A stretch of DNA of 64,000 nt from Pirellulimonas nuda (GCF_007750855.1 NZ_CP036291.1:6174905-6238904), one strand, 5' to 3'; shown: positions 37,228-46,787, counted from the first letter of the stretch. Numbers and translations: made by a program. Notes: generated by a model from the letters alone, not told the origin.

Positions 37228-39510
37228 CTAGGCCAGCCCCCACCGCTTGCGCAGCCACCACTCGACGCCGAGCAGGGTCACCATCGCCAGCAGCACGGGC
37301 CAGTTGTCCCACAGGGTGATCCGGGCGACGACCTCTTCTTCTAGCTCCGGCTCGCGCTGCGCTAGTTCGGCGAGGAGCGCGGGAAGCTCTTCGGCCGCCA
37401 GCAACCGCCCACCCGCGGGTGCGGTCATCTGGGCGAGCTGCGCCAACAGTGCGGGGTCGGCGGCGGGGCGGTCGAGCTCCAGATCGCTGGCCGGTGTCAA
37501 GAACCGCGCCTCGGTCTCTCCGACGACATCGTCGCCACGCTTGGCGACCGCTCGCACGCGGTAGTCCCCGGCAAGGCCCGTGTCTCGCACCACGCCGGCG
37601 AAGCGATCGCCGCGTGGGCCCACGGGGGCCGACTGCGACTGTCCGTCGGGGCCCTCAACGGTCACCTCGATCTCGAGCGGCGGCGCGCCTGGCTCGGCCT
37701 CGGCGGCGCCCGTCTCAAACTCGAGCCTGCCGCCGCGGGGGACGCGACGCGACGCTAGTTCGATCCACACCGGCCGCTGCTCGCGGTCGTCTTTCTTGGC
37801 AAGCCACAGCACCACCTGGCGCCAGAACCTGCGGTGGGCGTCCTCGAACCCCCCCAGCACCCACCGCCAAGTCGAGTCTCCGGCCAGGGCCAGCACGCGA
37901 CCCGCCCCCGGCTGTCCGTCGACCAGGATGGGCGACGCCGCCGCGTCGTCGGTCTCTAATAGCACCTGGGCGTTGGGTTTGAGCCGGCTCCGTTCGAGGC
38001 GGTTGGCGCCCAGCAGCGGCGGGAGCTCGCCCCACGCCCCGGCGGACGAGTCTGCGGGCTTCTCAGCGAGCTTGGTCACCGGGCTGGCGAGCCCGAAGGG
38101 GCGGGTGGGCCGCAGCTTGAGCGGCCCCGCGACATGCAGGTCCTTCTGCAGCGGCTCGCCAAAGTTCTGCCGCTCCAGCGGGCCGATGCCTATCGGCAGC
38201 AGGTCCGCCATCGGCGTCGAGGCGTGCCCCCCCGCGCCGAAGCTGTGGTACCCCCCCACCATGATCAGCCCCGCGCCCTCGCGGACACGATCGGCAAGCG
38301 CTCGCCATGCAGAAAGCTCCAGCGCTTCCTTGTCGAGGTTGTCCAGCACGAACACCTCAAACGCCCCCGGCCGCAGTTCCTCTTCTAGCCGCTGCGGCGG
38401 ACGCGAGTAGTTGAACATCCGCCGCTGGACCGCGATGTCGGGCGACCCGTCGAGCGCCGCGCGCACGAACCGCTGCTCCACCCCCGGGAACCCGCCCCGC
38501 CGGGTGGCGCCCGCCAGGTACAGCACCCGGACGCCCCCTTCACGCACCGTGACGAACGTCCCCGCCTCGTTGTTGCCGGTCACCTGCTCGCCTTCGAGCG
38601 GCTCGACACGCACCACGATCTTCTGCTCTCCGGGGCGGGTAGGGGTGTAGCGGAGCCGGATGGGGTATCCGCCGCGGCGGTCGTCGGTCTCGATCCGCTG
38701 GGCGTCGACCGGTTTCAGCTCTCCCGCGTCGTCTTCCCACAGAAGCTGCACGCTCACCGCGCGGTTAGAATAGCCGTCGATGCGGAGCCGCGCCGTCACT
38801 TCTGCCGGCGCCTGGGCGAACAGCGTGTCGCTCACCGACAGGTCCTCGATCGCCAGGTCCGACCCGCCGCCGCTGGCGGGGCTGCCGACCGCCACGCCGT
38901 ACAGCGGCGCCCCGTCGGCCGCGAGCCGTCGCGCGGCGAGCTGGGGCGCTAGGTCGCGAGGGGCCGTGGCCCGCTGGGCGCCGTCGGAAACCAGCACCAC
39001 CCCCAGCAGCCGGTTGTCGCTCACCCGGTCGGTCAGCTCGCTGAGGGCCGCGCCGATGCCGGTCTGATCCCCGTCTGGGGTCTCCGGAAGCACTAGCGTC
39101 CCGTTCTCGAAGGCCACCGGGGTCAGCCCCGTGTCGAACCGCCACGCCGCTACGTCCCAGTTCTCAGACAGCTTCTCAAGCGCCTCGCGCGATTCTCCCA
39201 GCATGTCGACCACCGACCGCCACCGGCTGGCGTCTCCCAGCGAGTCCTCTACCTGCATGCTGCGAGACGAGTCGAGCAGCAGCACCAGCGTCGCCCGCAG
39301 CTTCTCCACGCGGGTGTACTGCAACGAGGGGCGGACCATCGTCAGCAGCACCAGCGCCAAGAACGCCAAACGCAAAGCGACCAGCGCCCCCCGCTGCCTG
39401 CGCGTAAGCCGGCCCCGGCTGGGGGGCACGAGCCACACCAGCAGCACCAGCACGACGCCCACCAGCAAGGTGAACGGGGCGCCGCCAACGGGATCAAACG
39501 ACCAATGCAT
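37228..39510 (-). CDS. VWA and glutamine amidotransferase-like membrane protein of the Bat-type cluster
   Basis: 760 residues. Two N-terminal membrane spans (11-30, 42-60). VWA domain with MIDAS motif DSSRS at 80-84 (TLVLLLDSSRSMQVEDSLGD). Further on a class I glutamine amidotransferase-like fold without catalytic Cys visible: VRVLYLAGATRRGGFPGVEQ and GLIMVGGYHSFGAGGHASTP. C-terminal membrane span (NWPVLLAMVTLLGVEWWL). It is transcribed after the BatA-like gene with 218 bases between, in which lies an inverted repeat. Such proteins occur with MoxR, DUF58 and BatA in planctomycetes; the function is unknown. Confidence 0.85.
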   Translation of the reverse strand: MHWSFDPVGGAPFTLLVGVVLVLLVWLVPPSRGRLTRRQRGALVALRLAFLALVLLTMVRPSLQYTRVEKLRATLVLLLDSSRSMQVEDSLGDASRWRSVVDMLGESREALEKLSENWDVAAWRFDTGLTPVAFENGTLVLPETPDGDQTGIGAALSELTDRVSDNRLLGVVLVSDGAQRATAPRDLAPQLAARRLAADGAPLYGVAVGSPASGGGSDLAIEDLSVSDTLFAQAPAEVTARLRIDGYSNRAVSVQLLWEDDAGELKPVDAQRIETDDRRGGYPIRLRYTPTRPGEQKIVVRVEPLEGEQVTGNNEAGTFVTVREGGVRVLYLAGATRRGGFPGVEQRFVRAALDGSPDIAVQRRMFNYSRPPQRLEEELRPGAFEVFVLDNLDKEALELSAWRALADRVREGAGLIMVGGYHSFGAGGHASTPMADLLPIGIGPLERQNFGEPLQKDLHVAGPLKLRPTRPFGLASPVTKLAEKPADSSAGAWGELPPLLGANRLERSRLKPNAQVLLETDDAAASPILVDGQPGAGRVLALAGDSTWRWVLGGFEDAHRRFWRQVVLWLAKKDDREQRPVWIELASRRVPRGGRLEFETGAAEAEPGAPPLEIEVTVEGPDGQSQSAPVGPRGDRFAGVVRDTGLAGDYRVRAVAKRGDDVVGETEARFLTPASDLELDRPAADPALLAQLAQMTAPAGGRLLAAEELPALLAELAQREPELEEEVVARITLWDNWPVLLAMVTLLGVEWWLRKRWGLA

Positions 39511-39549
39511 TTCGGAGACCGCGTGCCGCTACGTGGGGAACCGCCCAGA

Positions 39550-39695
39550 CGCCACGAACGCCAAGACGCGCCAAAAAAACCAATGACAGGATAACAAGAT
39601 TCTCTAAACCCTTTCTCGGTGTGATCGGAGGTGACCCAGGTCGATCTCCCCAAAACCAATTCGTCCGTCCTTGGCGCGTCTTGGCGTTCGTGGCG
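39550..39695 (+). repeat. 25-bp perfect inverted repeat (96-bp loop)
   Basis: Arms 39550-39574 and 39671-39695 are exact inverted copies; the right arm begins TTGGCGCGTCTTGGCGTTCG. Further TGGCGTC units follow up to 39727. Located between two genes of the Bat-type cluster. Confidence 0.9.
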
Positions 39696-39728
39696 TCGTG
39701 GCGTCGTGGCGTCTTGGCGTCTTGGCGG

Positions 39729-41861
39729 TTAGTCTTCTTCACCCGGCGCCGCGCTGTAGAAGCGGTTGGCGATCACGTACTCGATCGCCGACGCCAACGC
39801 CAGCAGCGTGACGACCCACGGGAACAAGTCGCGCCCGCTGCGGCCCACCTCGACCTGCCGCTCCAGCTCGTCGCGCGTACGCACCACCTGAGTCCGCCGT
39901 GCGCCCAGCGCCTCCCTGAGTCCGTCGGCCGGGACCCGCTGCAGGGCGCCGGTCGACCCCGGCACGTTGACGCTGAAGCCCGCGTCGAGCTGCTGCGAAT
40001 CGCCGCCGGCGCGCAGCCGGTAGTTGCCTACCCGGTCGGCCAGCGACACCACGATCTCGGCCTGGTCGGGGGGCAGCGTCTGCCGCTGGGCGGCGCCGTC
40101 GGGGGTCCGCAGCACGTAGGGGAAAACCTCGGGCCGCGGCCGGACCGCCACCACCGGGGCCACCCCCGCGGTGTAGTTCAGCGGGCGGTCGGCGGCGCCG
40201 GTGAGGTAGTCGATCAGGCTGCCGCTGAGCGCCAGGAACGGCCACGGCTCGCGGCCGGTCGGCAGCAGGTTCCAGGGTTCGGAACTGGTCAGGTCCGAGA
40301 CGGGGGTCGTCATCGTGATCACCCGCCCCGCGCCGATCGCTTGGTCGAGGATGGCCGCGTCGCCGTTTTCGAACGGGGCCGCCACTACGGCGGTTTCGTC
40401 GGGGGTGTCGAGCGCCCAGAACGCCCTCACCGGAAACTCGCGCCAGGGGATCGACTCGGCGTAGTCCGCAATCTGGCTGAGTGCCGGGTGCTGGTAGCTG
40501 GTGGGGCGCAAATAGGTGGCGTCAAGCGACTTCCACCGCAGCGGCGCCGGCAGCAGCCTCTGCGGCGCGGGCGCGTTCATCGCGCCGCGGCGCGCCTCTC
40601 GCCCCAGGAAGACGCCCACGCCCCCGCCCAGCTCGGCGTAGTCGGCCAGCGCGTCCCACTGCTTGTCTTCGAGCGGGGGGGGATCGAGCAGCAGCACCGC
40701 CGCGTAGTCTTCCAGCGTGATCGACGCCAGCCGTGCGAACGTGGTCACCCGGCACTCGTACCTGCTGGCGACGCCCGGCGCGGCGCCCGACGGCGCGATC
40801 GCTTCGCGCACAAACAGCGCCTGCTCTGCGGTCGGCGCCGCCACCAGCACCTGCCGCGGCGGCTCAACGCGGAGGGTGAAGTACCGCACGTCGTCGTCCG
40901 CGAGCGGGTCGTCGGAGGCCAGCCGGACGTAGCCCTGATGCAGACCCTCCTCCAGCCCCGCCAACGAGAAGCGCACCTCTGCCTCGGCGTCGGTCAGGTC
41001 GATCACCGATTCGCCCCGCTTCTCTGGCTCCCCTTCCCCTTCGAGCCACAACTCGGCGGTGCGGCGGCCCGGCTCCGCGGCGGCGGTGCGGTACGCGGTG
41101 GTCGAGACCGCCACCGCGTCGCCAACGGCCGACGTGTCGCCACCGGTTGAGAGGGGCGCTAGCCCCGCGTTGATCGGCCGCTCGGCGCCCGTGTCGATCA
41201 CGTACACCCGCACGCCGGGGCGCCCGGCGAGCCCCTCGGCGAGCGCCGTCTGCGACGGCCCGTCCCAGGCCGCCGCGGAGAGGTCGGTGAACACGTACAG
41301 CTCGCGACGCGTCTGCTGGTCGTCGCCCAACGAGTCGAGCGCGTCGCGCAGCACCGCGCTCCAGTCGCGCGCTGCGGCAGACGCCTGCAGGCGGTCGACC
41401 CGCAGCTTGGCGGAGGTCGGCTCCGACGCGGCGCCCAGCAGCCCGCGGGCCGTGTCGGCCACGCTCACCTGGGTGTCGGCGGGCATCTGATCGAGCAGCC
41501 AGTGGGCGACGTCTTGCGCGGCCTCCAGGCGGGTCTGGTTCTCCCAGCGGTAGTTCATCCGCGACGACGAATCAAACACCAGCGCCGCGGCGCTCCCCCC
41601 GCCGGCGCCCCGCAGCCCCGTGCCGCGCAGCATCGGCCGGGCCAGCGCGAGCGCCAGCAGCACGATCGCCAGGCACCGCAGCAGCAGCAACAAGAGCTGA
41701 CGCAGCCGCAGCCGCGTCTGGTTGCTGCTGCGCCGCCGCTTGACGAACCGTAGCGCCGGAAACACCAGCTCCTGCGGCTTGCGCTGCATCACCAGGTGCA
41801 ACGCGATGGGCACCGCAATAAACAACGCGCCGGCCAGCAGTGCGGGGGTGAGGAAGGCCAT
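39729..41861 (-). CDS. BatA-like membrane protein with VWA domain
   Basis: 710 residues from ATG 41861 (a longer frame to 41936 runs through repeat DNA). N-terminus MAFLTPALLAGALFIAVPIA and PQELVFPALRFVKRRR is the BatA (PF07584) N-terminal motif, with a second span LLRCLAIVLLALALARPML. VWA-like region with ALVFDSSSRMNYRW, a MIDAS-like DSSSR. C-terminal span FPWVVTLLALASAIEYVIAN. Part of the aerotolerance-type (Bat) group; function in planctomycetes is not established. The start codon lies in an arm of an inverted repeat. Confidence 0.88.
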   Translation of the reverse strand: MAFLTPALLAGALFIAVPIALHLVMQRKPQELVFPALRFVKRRRSSNQTRLRLRQLLLLLLRCLAIVLLALALARPMLRGTGLRGAGGGSAAALVFDSSSRMNYRWENQTRLEAAQDVAHWLLDQMPADTQVSVADTARGLLGAASEPTSAKLRVDRLQASAAARDWSAVLRDALDSLGDDQQTRRELYVFTDLSAAAWDGPSQTALAEGLAGRPGVRVYVIDTGAERPINAGLAPLSTGGDTSAVGDAVAVSTTAYRTAAAEPGRRTAELWLEGEGEPEKRGESVIDLTDAEAEVRFSLAGLEEGLHQGYVRLASDDPLADDDVRYFTLRVEPPRQVLVAAPTAEQALFVREAIAPSGAAPGVASRYECRVTTFARLASITLEDYAAVLLLDPPPLEDKQWDALADYAELGGGVGVFLGREARRGAMNAPAPQRLLPAPLRWKSLDATYLRPTSYQHPALSQIADYAESIPWREFPVRAFWALDTPDETAVVAAPFENGDAAILDQAIGAGRVITMTTPVSDLTSSEPWNLLPTGREPWPFLALSGSLIDYLTGAADRPLNYTAGVAPVVAVRPRPEVFPYVLRTPDGAAQRQTLPPDQAEIVVSLADRVGNYRLRAGGDSQQLDAGFSVNVPGSTGALQRVPADGLREALGARRTQVVRTRDELERQVEVGRSGRDLFPWVVTLLALASAIEYVIANRFYSAAPGEED

Positions 41862-41953
41862 GGTGAGTAGTGAGTGGTTGGTAGTGAGTAGCGAGTGGTA
41901 CGGTGCGTTGGAAGCAGCAACTTCCAATCCATTCACGATTCACTACTCACCAT
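41860..41953 (+). repeat. 14-bp inverted repeat ATGGTGAGTAGTGA around the BatA-like start
   Basis: Arms 41860-41873 and 41940-41953; several extra GTGAGTAG units lie between. It fills the gap between the DUF58 gene and the BatA-like gene and includes the first bases of the latter's start codon. Confidence 0.8.
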
Positions 41954-42847
41954 TCACCCCCTTTGCCTCCTGGTCGCTAGGTACTCCGTGAGCGCCCGGT
42001 CGAAGGGCATGCTGGTGTCGAGCGGGACGTAGTCGATGCCGCTCTGGAAGCACTCGCGGCGGTAGGTCTCGCGGAACGCGGCGATCTCTTCTTGGTAGTC
42101 GCTGCGGAAACCGTCTGCGTCGATCTGCAGCTTCTCGCCCGTCTCGGGCTCCTGGAACTCGACCAGCCCGCGGAACGGGAAGCCCACCTCAGCGGCGTCG
42201 AGCACGTGGAACAAGATCACGTCGTGCCCGCCGTGCCGCAGCCTTCGTAGCGCGGCGATCACCGGCTCGGTGTCGGTCAGCAGATCGCTAAACACCATCA
42301 CTAGGCTGGCGTGACGCAGCATCGCGGCCAACTGCGTCAGGCTGTGGGCGATGTCTGTCTCTCCCTCGGGCTTCAGCTTGGCCAGCAGCGAAAGGATGTT
42401 GCCGATCTGCTGCCGCTTGCTGCGGGGCTTGAGCGAGCGGGTGATCTCCTTGCCGAAAGTCACCAGACCCACCGGGTCGTTCTGGTGCACCATCAGGTAG
42501 GTCAGCGCCGCGGCCAGGCAGATGGCGTAGTCGAACTTGGTGAGCTCCTCGCGGTACGTGTAGGCCATGCTGGCCGAAAGGTCCATCGCCAGGTAGCCGG
42601 TGATGTTGGTCTCGGCCTCGAACTTCTTGACGTAGTAGCGGTCGGTCTTGGCGTAGGCGAGCCAGTCGATGTCCTTGGGGTCGTCCCCCGGGGTGTACTT
42701 GCGGTGCTCGCTAAACTCAACGCTGAACCCGTGGAACGGGCTGGCGTGCATCCCCTGCAAGAAGCCTTTGACGATGAACTGCGCGCGCAGGTCGAGCCGC
42801 TTGATCTGCTGGATGACTTCCGGCTTGAGGTACTGCTCGGTGTTCAA
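41954..42847 (-). CDS. DUF58 domain protein
   Basis: 297 residues, no membrane segment. Contains SEHRKYTPGDDPKDIDWLAY and ATGDRYYVK-like AKTDRYYVKKFEAET, the signature of DUF58 proteins, and a VWA-like MIDAS in AMDLSASMAYTY. In most bacteria a MoxR AAA+ ATPase gene lies just upstream; here the 555 bases upstream contain none. First gene of the minus-strand Bat-type run. Confidence 0.92.
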   Translation of the reverse strand: MNTEQYLKPEVIQQIKRLDLRAQFIVKGFLQGMHASPFHGFSVEFSEHRKYTPGDDPKDIDWLAYAKTDRYYVKKFEAETNITGYLAMDLSASMAYTYREELTKFDYAICLAAALTYLMVHQNDPVGLVTFGKEITRSLKPRSKRQQIGNILSLLAKLKPEGETDIAHSLTQLAAMLRHASLVMVFSDLLTDTEPVIAALRRLRHGGHDVILFHVLDAAEVGFPFRGLVEFQEPETGEKLQIDADGFRSDYQEEIAAFRETYRRECFQSGIDYVPLDTSMPFDRALTEYLATRRQRG

Positions 42848-43402
42848 ATGGGTGTTAGGTCTTAGGTGTTAGTCGTTAGCAAAGAAGGAACAACCTGAAC
42901 TAGCGGATGGGGTCTGCCCCGTCGCCGGACCAGGAGCCCGCCGATAAAAACCCAACCGGAGTTTTGTCCGTTTTGGGCGTCTTCTCCCCCGCTCATTTTC
43001 GGACAAAACCCCCACCCGAGCCCGAAACCCGCTGAAACCACGCTAAACCCATCCTTCCCGTCCTTCCCAGTCACCCGAAATGCGGCCAACCGCGGCCCCG
43101 ACGCCCCACCTCAGCGGACACCTCGGGACATCAGTGGACACCTCGGGGACAAAAATGGCGCACCCCCCAGAATGCCGGCCGTCGGGGCCTAATTCGTGGC
43201 CGCAATGCCTATTGTGGCGACTCTCACGCCCCCCGCTACCGAGATTTTGCGCCACCGGATCACCGCCCCCTCGGACGACACCACCATTGTACGGCGTAGC
43301 CGGGGGGCAAGGTCGGGGGCCCACCGAAGATAGCCGCCACAGACGCCCCGCGAGCCGCTAAACTCTTACGCTCCGCCACACGTCCCCCGAGCGCTGCCGC
43401 CG
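42848..43402 (+). other. Intergenic stretch without gene, with a 20-bp tandem repeat
   Basis: Between the divergent DUF58 gene and the small membrane protein. Open frames here have no family resemblance. The only structure seen is the tandem repeat at 43111-43150. No MoxR gene. Confidence 0.55.
43111..43150 (+). repeat. Two tandem copies of a 20-bp unit
   Basis: TCAGCGGACACCTCGGGACA at 43111-43130 is followed by a copy with one base change and one inserted G. Confidence 0.7.
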
Positions 43403-43948
43403 ATGCCGACCCCCGGCCACACCAACCCCTACGCGGCGCCGCTTGTGGACGAAGAAGCGCCGCCGGTCCGGTCTGACAGCTCGGATCGGCTCCCCGGCTA
43501 CTGCCGGGGCTGGGCCATCGCCAACCTGGTGTTTGCGGCCCTGCGCGGCGTGATGGCGGCGTTTGGGCTGTTTGTGCTGGACACGTTGCCGGTTGACCAC
43601 CCGCTCTACGGGGTCGTGGTGTTCGGCTGCGCCGCCAACATCGGCATGACGGTGCTGGGGCTCGCGGGCAACACGCTGATGCTGCTCAAGAACCCAACAT
43701 CGATCTTCCTCTGCTGGGCCTACGTGGCGGCCGCGGTCGCCAGCATCGGGGTCGGGGTCTGGGAGGGGGTCTTCACCATCGGGCGCTTGCAGGTGCAGGC
43801 CGAACAAATCGGCGGCGTGATCGGCCTGGTGATCACCCTGGCGGTGCGCACCGCGTTGCTTACCGCCTACTGCAGAGCAGTAAGGCTCGCCTCGCGGTGG
43901 TTCCAACAGCGCGACGAAGCCCAACGCGCGAACACGCAGTACACGTAG
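43403..43948 (+). CDS. Small membrane protein with NPYAAP motif
   Basis: 181 residues with four membrane spans (about 38-58, 66-88, 101-122, 134-155). N-terminus MPTPGHTNPYAAPLVDEEAP carries the NPY(A/Q)xP motif found at the start of many small planctomycete membrane proteins. No further motif. Function unknown. Convergent with the sulfatase gene, nine bases apart. Confidence 0.75.
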   Translation: MPTPGHTNPYAAPLVDEEAPPVRSDSSDRLPGYCRGWAIANLVFAALRGVMAAFGLFVLDTLPVDHPLYGVVVFGCAANIGMTVLGLAGNTLMLLKNPTSIFLCWAYVAAAVASIGVGVWEGVFTIGRLQVQAEQIGGVIGLVITLAVRTALLTAYCRAVRLASRWFQQRDEAQRANTQYT

Positions 43949-43957
43949 GCCAACGCG

Positions 43958-45484
43958 TCACTCGTAGTCCCACTTCATGATCCACGGGTCGTCGGTCTCC
44001 TGCTGGAACGCCTTGAGCTTTTGCTTCAGGCGGTCGAGCTCCGGTTTGTACGACGGGTCCTCGGCCAGGTTCTTGGCCTCGTACGGGTCGGCCTGAGTGT
44101 CAAACAGCTCGAACTGCGGGCGGTGGATGTACTGGCCCACGCTGCGCGGCCCGTAGGGCGCGTCCATCCCTTGCCGGAACTGGGCCTGCCACGTGGGCGC
44201 TGCCCACAGGTCGCTGGCGAAAGGGTAGGGGAGGGGGTACGCGATGTTCCAGATCAGCTTGAGCCGGTCTTCGTGCACGACCCGCATCGGGTAGTACATG
44301 GTGATCTCGTGGAACGTGTGCGAGGCGAACACCTCGTCCCAGCCGGGCGGGTCGAGGCCCGCCTCGGTCTTGGCTTCGATGATCGGCAGGAACGAGCGGC
44401 CGTGGAACCGGCCCGGCTTGAGGTGCGGGCTGCGTTGGCCGGCCGGGCGAGCGCGTAGCTCGCCGGCTAGGGGGCGGGCGACCTTGGGGGTGGCGGCGCC
44501 TTCTTCGGTCAGGGCGCCGGCGAAGTCGAGCAGCGTTGGCGTCAGGTCGACCCAGCTCACCATCGCATCGGACCGCACGCCCCGGAGCGTGGCGTACGGG
44601 TCGCGGACGATCAGCGGGCTGCGCATCCCCGGTTCGTACAGCGTGGTCTTGGCGCCGGGCATCGCGATGCCGTGGTCGCTGATGTAGACGATCAGCGTCT
44701 TGTCGAGCAGGTCCGCGTCCTTGAGGATCTGCACCAGGCGGCCAACGCCCTGGTCGAGCCGCGAGACCGACTGGTAGTACTCCGCCAGCTCCGCCCGGCA
44801 CTCGGGGGTGTCGGGCAGGAACGGCGGGACGACCACGTCCTCGGGGGCGAACTCGACCGTCTTCACGCCGGCGTACTTCCCCTCGTTGCCGAAGCGGTTG
44901 GGCTTGTAGGGCGAGCCGTTATTCACGCCGCCACTGCGGTGCGGGTCGTGCGTGCACCAGTAGAGCAGGAAGGGCTTGTCGGCGTCGGCTGAGAGGAACT
45001 CTCGGCACGCCTCGGCCTGCGCCACGGTCTTGCGCCCGGTGTCCTTGAGCACCGAGTCGAACCGGAACACGGACTCCGGCTCGACGTGAAACTTTCCGCA
45101 CCGCGCGGTGCGGTAGCCGGCCGAGGCCAGGTACTGAGGCAGGCTGATGAGGTTCGTCCAGGCGCTGAACTTGTGGAAGTCGTGCTGGTGCCCGTACTGG
45201 CCGTTGAGGTGGTTGTGCAGGCCGGTGAGGATCACGCTGCGGCTGGCGCTGCAGCTAGCGGTGGTGCAGTAGGCGCGGTCGAAGACCATCCCTTCGTCCG
45301 CCAAGGCGTCGAGCGCCGGCGTCTGAATGACGGGGTTGCCGTAGCAGCCGGCGTCGGCGCCGTGGTCGTCGGCGACAATAAACAGGATGTTCCGCTCGGC
45401 TGCTCGGGCAGAAGACGCCGTCAACTCGCAGGGGCCCCCCAGCGCCCCGGCGACCACCGCAAACGCCGCCAACAACCGACCCAT
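43958..45484 (-). CDS. Sulfatase, S1 family
   Basis: 508 residues from ATG 45484. Signal peptide (MGRLLAAFAVVAGALGG...ARAAE). NILFIVADDHGADAGCYGNP at the metal site; CSASR at 78-82 is the formylglycine motif, of the C-x-A-x-R kind rather than C-x-P-S-R; KFHVEPE and LIVYISDHGIAMPGAKTTLY follow, and ends normally. The length and motifs resemble the heparan-N-sulfatase-like (S1_8) branch; the substrate is not known. It needs FGE for activation, which is not in this window. Exported. Confidence 0.92.
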   Translation of the reverse strand: MGRLLAAFAVVAGALGGPCELTASSARAAERNILFIVADDHGADAGCYGNPVIQTPALDALADEGMVFDRAYCTTASCSASRSVILTGLHNHLNGQYGHQHDFHKFSAWTNLISLPQYLASAGYRTARCGKFHVEPESVFRFDSVLKDTGRKTVAQAEACREFLSADADKPFLLYWCTHDPHRSGGVNNGSPYKPNRFGNEGKYAGVKTVEFAPEDVVVPPFLPDTPECRAELAEYYQSVSRLDQGVGRLVQILKDADLLDKTLIVYISDHGIAMPGAKTTLYEPGMRSPLIVRDPYATLRGVRSDAMVSWVDLTPTLLDFAGALTEEGAATPKVARPLAGELRARPAGQRSPHLKPGRFHGRSFLPIIEAKTEAGLDPPGWDEVFASHTFHEITMYYPMRVVHEDRLKLIWNIAYPLPYPFASDLWAAPTWQAQFRQGMDAPYGPRSVGQYIHRPQFELFDTQADPYEAKNLAEDPSYKPELDRLKQKLKAFQQETDDPWIMKWDYE

Positions 45485-45578
45485 AGCACTGCACCCCAAG
45501 GGATAGAGAGGACGAGAAAAGCAGTCCTCCATCGTACCGACAACGGGCGGCCCACGCATTCCTGGAACTGTGCAGCGC

Positions 45579-45622
45579 AAAAAAAAATGGCGAGGCGGGC
45601 CCGCGGCCGCCTCGCCAAAAAC
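45579..45622 (-). terminator. Bidirectional intrinsic terminator
   Basis: Stem TGGCGAGGCGG (45588-45598) pairs exactly with CCGCCTCGCCA (45607-45617), loop of eight. Nine A residues on the left and five on the right give a U-run in either direction. It would stop transcription of the PEP-CTERM gene at 45682-46566 before the sulfatase. Confidence 0.85.
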
Positions 45623-45681
45623 TAGTGGGTTTCTCGATCGCTGCGGATGCTCCGGCGGCTTGCGCCGACGGCTCGCCCGGG

Positions 45682-46566
45682 TTAGCGGCGGCTGCGGACC
45701 AGCAGCAAACCGCCGAGCATAGCGGCGGCAAGCGTCACCGAAGCGGGCTCGGGGACGCCGGCTGCGCCTGTGTCGCCAAGACGGACACCTTCCAGGGTCG
45801 CCAGCGGGACGATCTCGTCCCAGATGCGGAAGTTGTCTAGCAGCCCGTCGAACGGGTCGGCGTCGACGGCGCCGAACAGCACCCGGGCGCCGAGGCTGAG
45901 CGCCGCGGTTTCATTGGATGCGGGGTCGCTGCCCGACCCGTTGGTGTTCGTGCCCGAACCGACCAGCGCGAGCGGCGTGTTGATCCCGCCGGCATAGAAG
46001 AAGACGTTGGGCCCGGGCTGCAAGATCGTGCCGTCGTAGGTGACGGCGAAGTTCACCCACTCCTGCGTGGCGCCGAACCCGGTCGAGGCGTTGGAGCCGT
46101 TGTCGACCGCCAGCACCAGGCTGCCGGGGTTGTTGGGGTCGCCGTGGACGCTCACCCCCGCGACTCCCGAGCGGTTGGAGTAGAGCACCGCGTTGCCGCC
46201 GATGGCGGCGGACGTATCGGTCTTGAACCAGCCGGCGATGGTGAACTTCAGCAGCCCGTCGATGCCGTCGAAGTCGGCGGCGTGCGTGCCGCGGCCCCCA
46301 GAGCTGTTGGTCGTTCCCCCCATGGCGGCCGCGGCCGCGTTGTCTAGCGCGCGGTCGCCAAGCATGCCCGAGACCCCCGAGCCGTCGGCGCCGATCACCG
46401 CGGGGCTAACAATGCCCAGCGCCGGGGCCGTGCCCGCGAGGCTGCCGTTGGGAGTTCCCGTGGCGTCGTCGAACGAGTACCCCAGGATGTGGTTGGCGGA
46501 GGCGGCCGTACAGCAGGCGGTAGCGGCTGTGAGAAAGAAAAGGCGGGTCGTCCAGAGACAAATCAT
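45682..46566 (-). CDS. PEP-CTERM protein with LamG/concanavalin-like domain
   Basis: 294 residues from ATG 46566. Signal peptide (LFFLTAATACCTAASA). Then HILGYSFDDATGTPNG, HAADFDGIDGLLKFTIAGWF and FDGLLDNFRIWDEIV: the LamG fold of the concanavalin lectin/glucanase group, a likely carbohydrate-binding or adhesion domain. Ends VPEPASVTLAAAMLGGLLLV and RSRR, a PEP-CTERM anchor. Followed by a strong terminator. Ligand unknown. Confidence 0.85.
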   Translation of the reverse strand: MICLWTTRLFFLTAATACCTAASANHILGYSFDDATGTPNGSLAGTAPALGIVSPAVIGADGSGVSGMLGDRALDNAAAAAMGGTTNSSGGRGTHAADFDGIDGLLKFTIAGWFKTDTSAAIGGNAVLYSNRSGVAGVSVHGDPNNPGSLVLAVDNGSNASTGFGATQEWVNFAVTYDGTILQPGPNVFFYAGGINTPLALVGSGTNTNGSGSDPASNETAALSLGARVLFGAVDADPFDGLLDNFRIWDEIVPLATLEGVRLGDTGAAGVPEPASVTLAAAMLGGLLLVRSRR

Positions 46567-46750
46567 TGGTTCACTCGGGTGCGTAGGTTTGGCGGATGAA
46601 GACCAGAGGATTCCGACGAACCACCGAGGGTCGTCGGAGAGCTTCCGCGGCATAACGGCTGGCGGATGCAAAGAACCGCAGATACGGTCGACATTTGCTT
46701 GAGTCGCGGAAAAATCGGGCAGGCCGTCCGATCGCCGCGGCGGCGCCCAC

Positions 46751-46787
46751 AAAAAAGCGGCGGGGCGAGCAACGAGCCCGCCCCGCC
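46751..46787 (-). terminator. Intrinsic terminator of the DUF4394 gene
   Basis: On the minus strand, GGCGGGGCG (46787-46779) pairs with CGCCCCGCC (46767-46759), loop of 11, followed by GC and six T residues. Confidence 0.8.

Noticed and set aside
42848-43402. Missed MoxR gene upstream of DUF58
   Set aside because: No frame in this stretch has a Walker A motif or is long enough.
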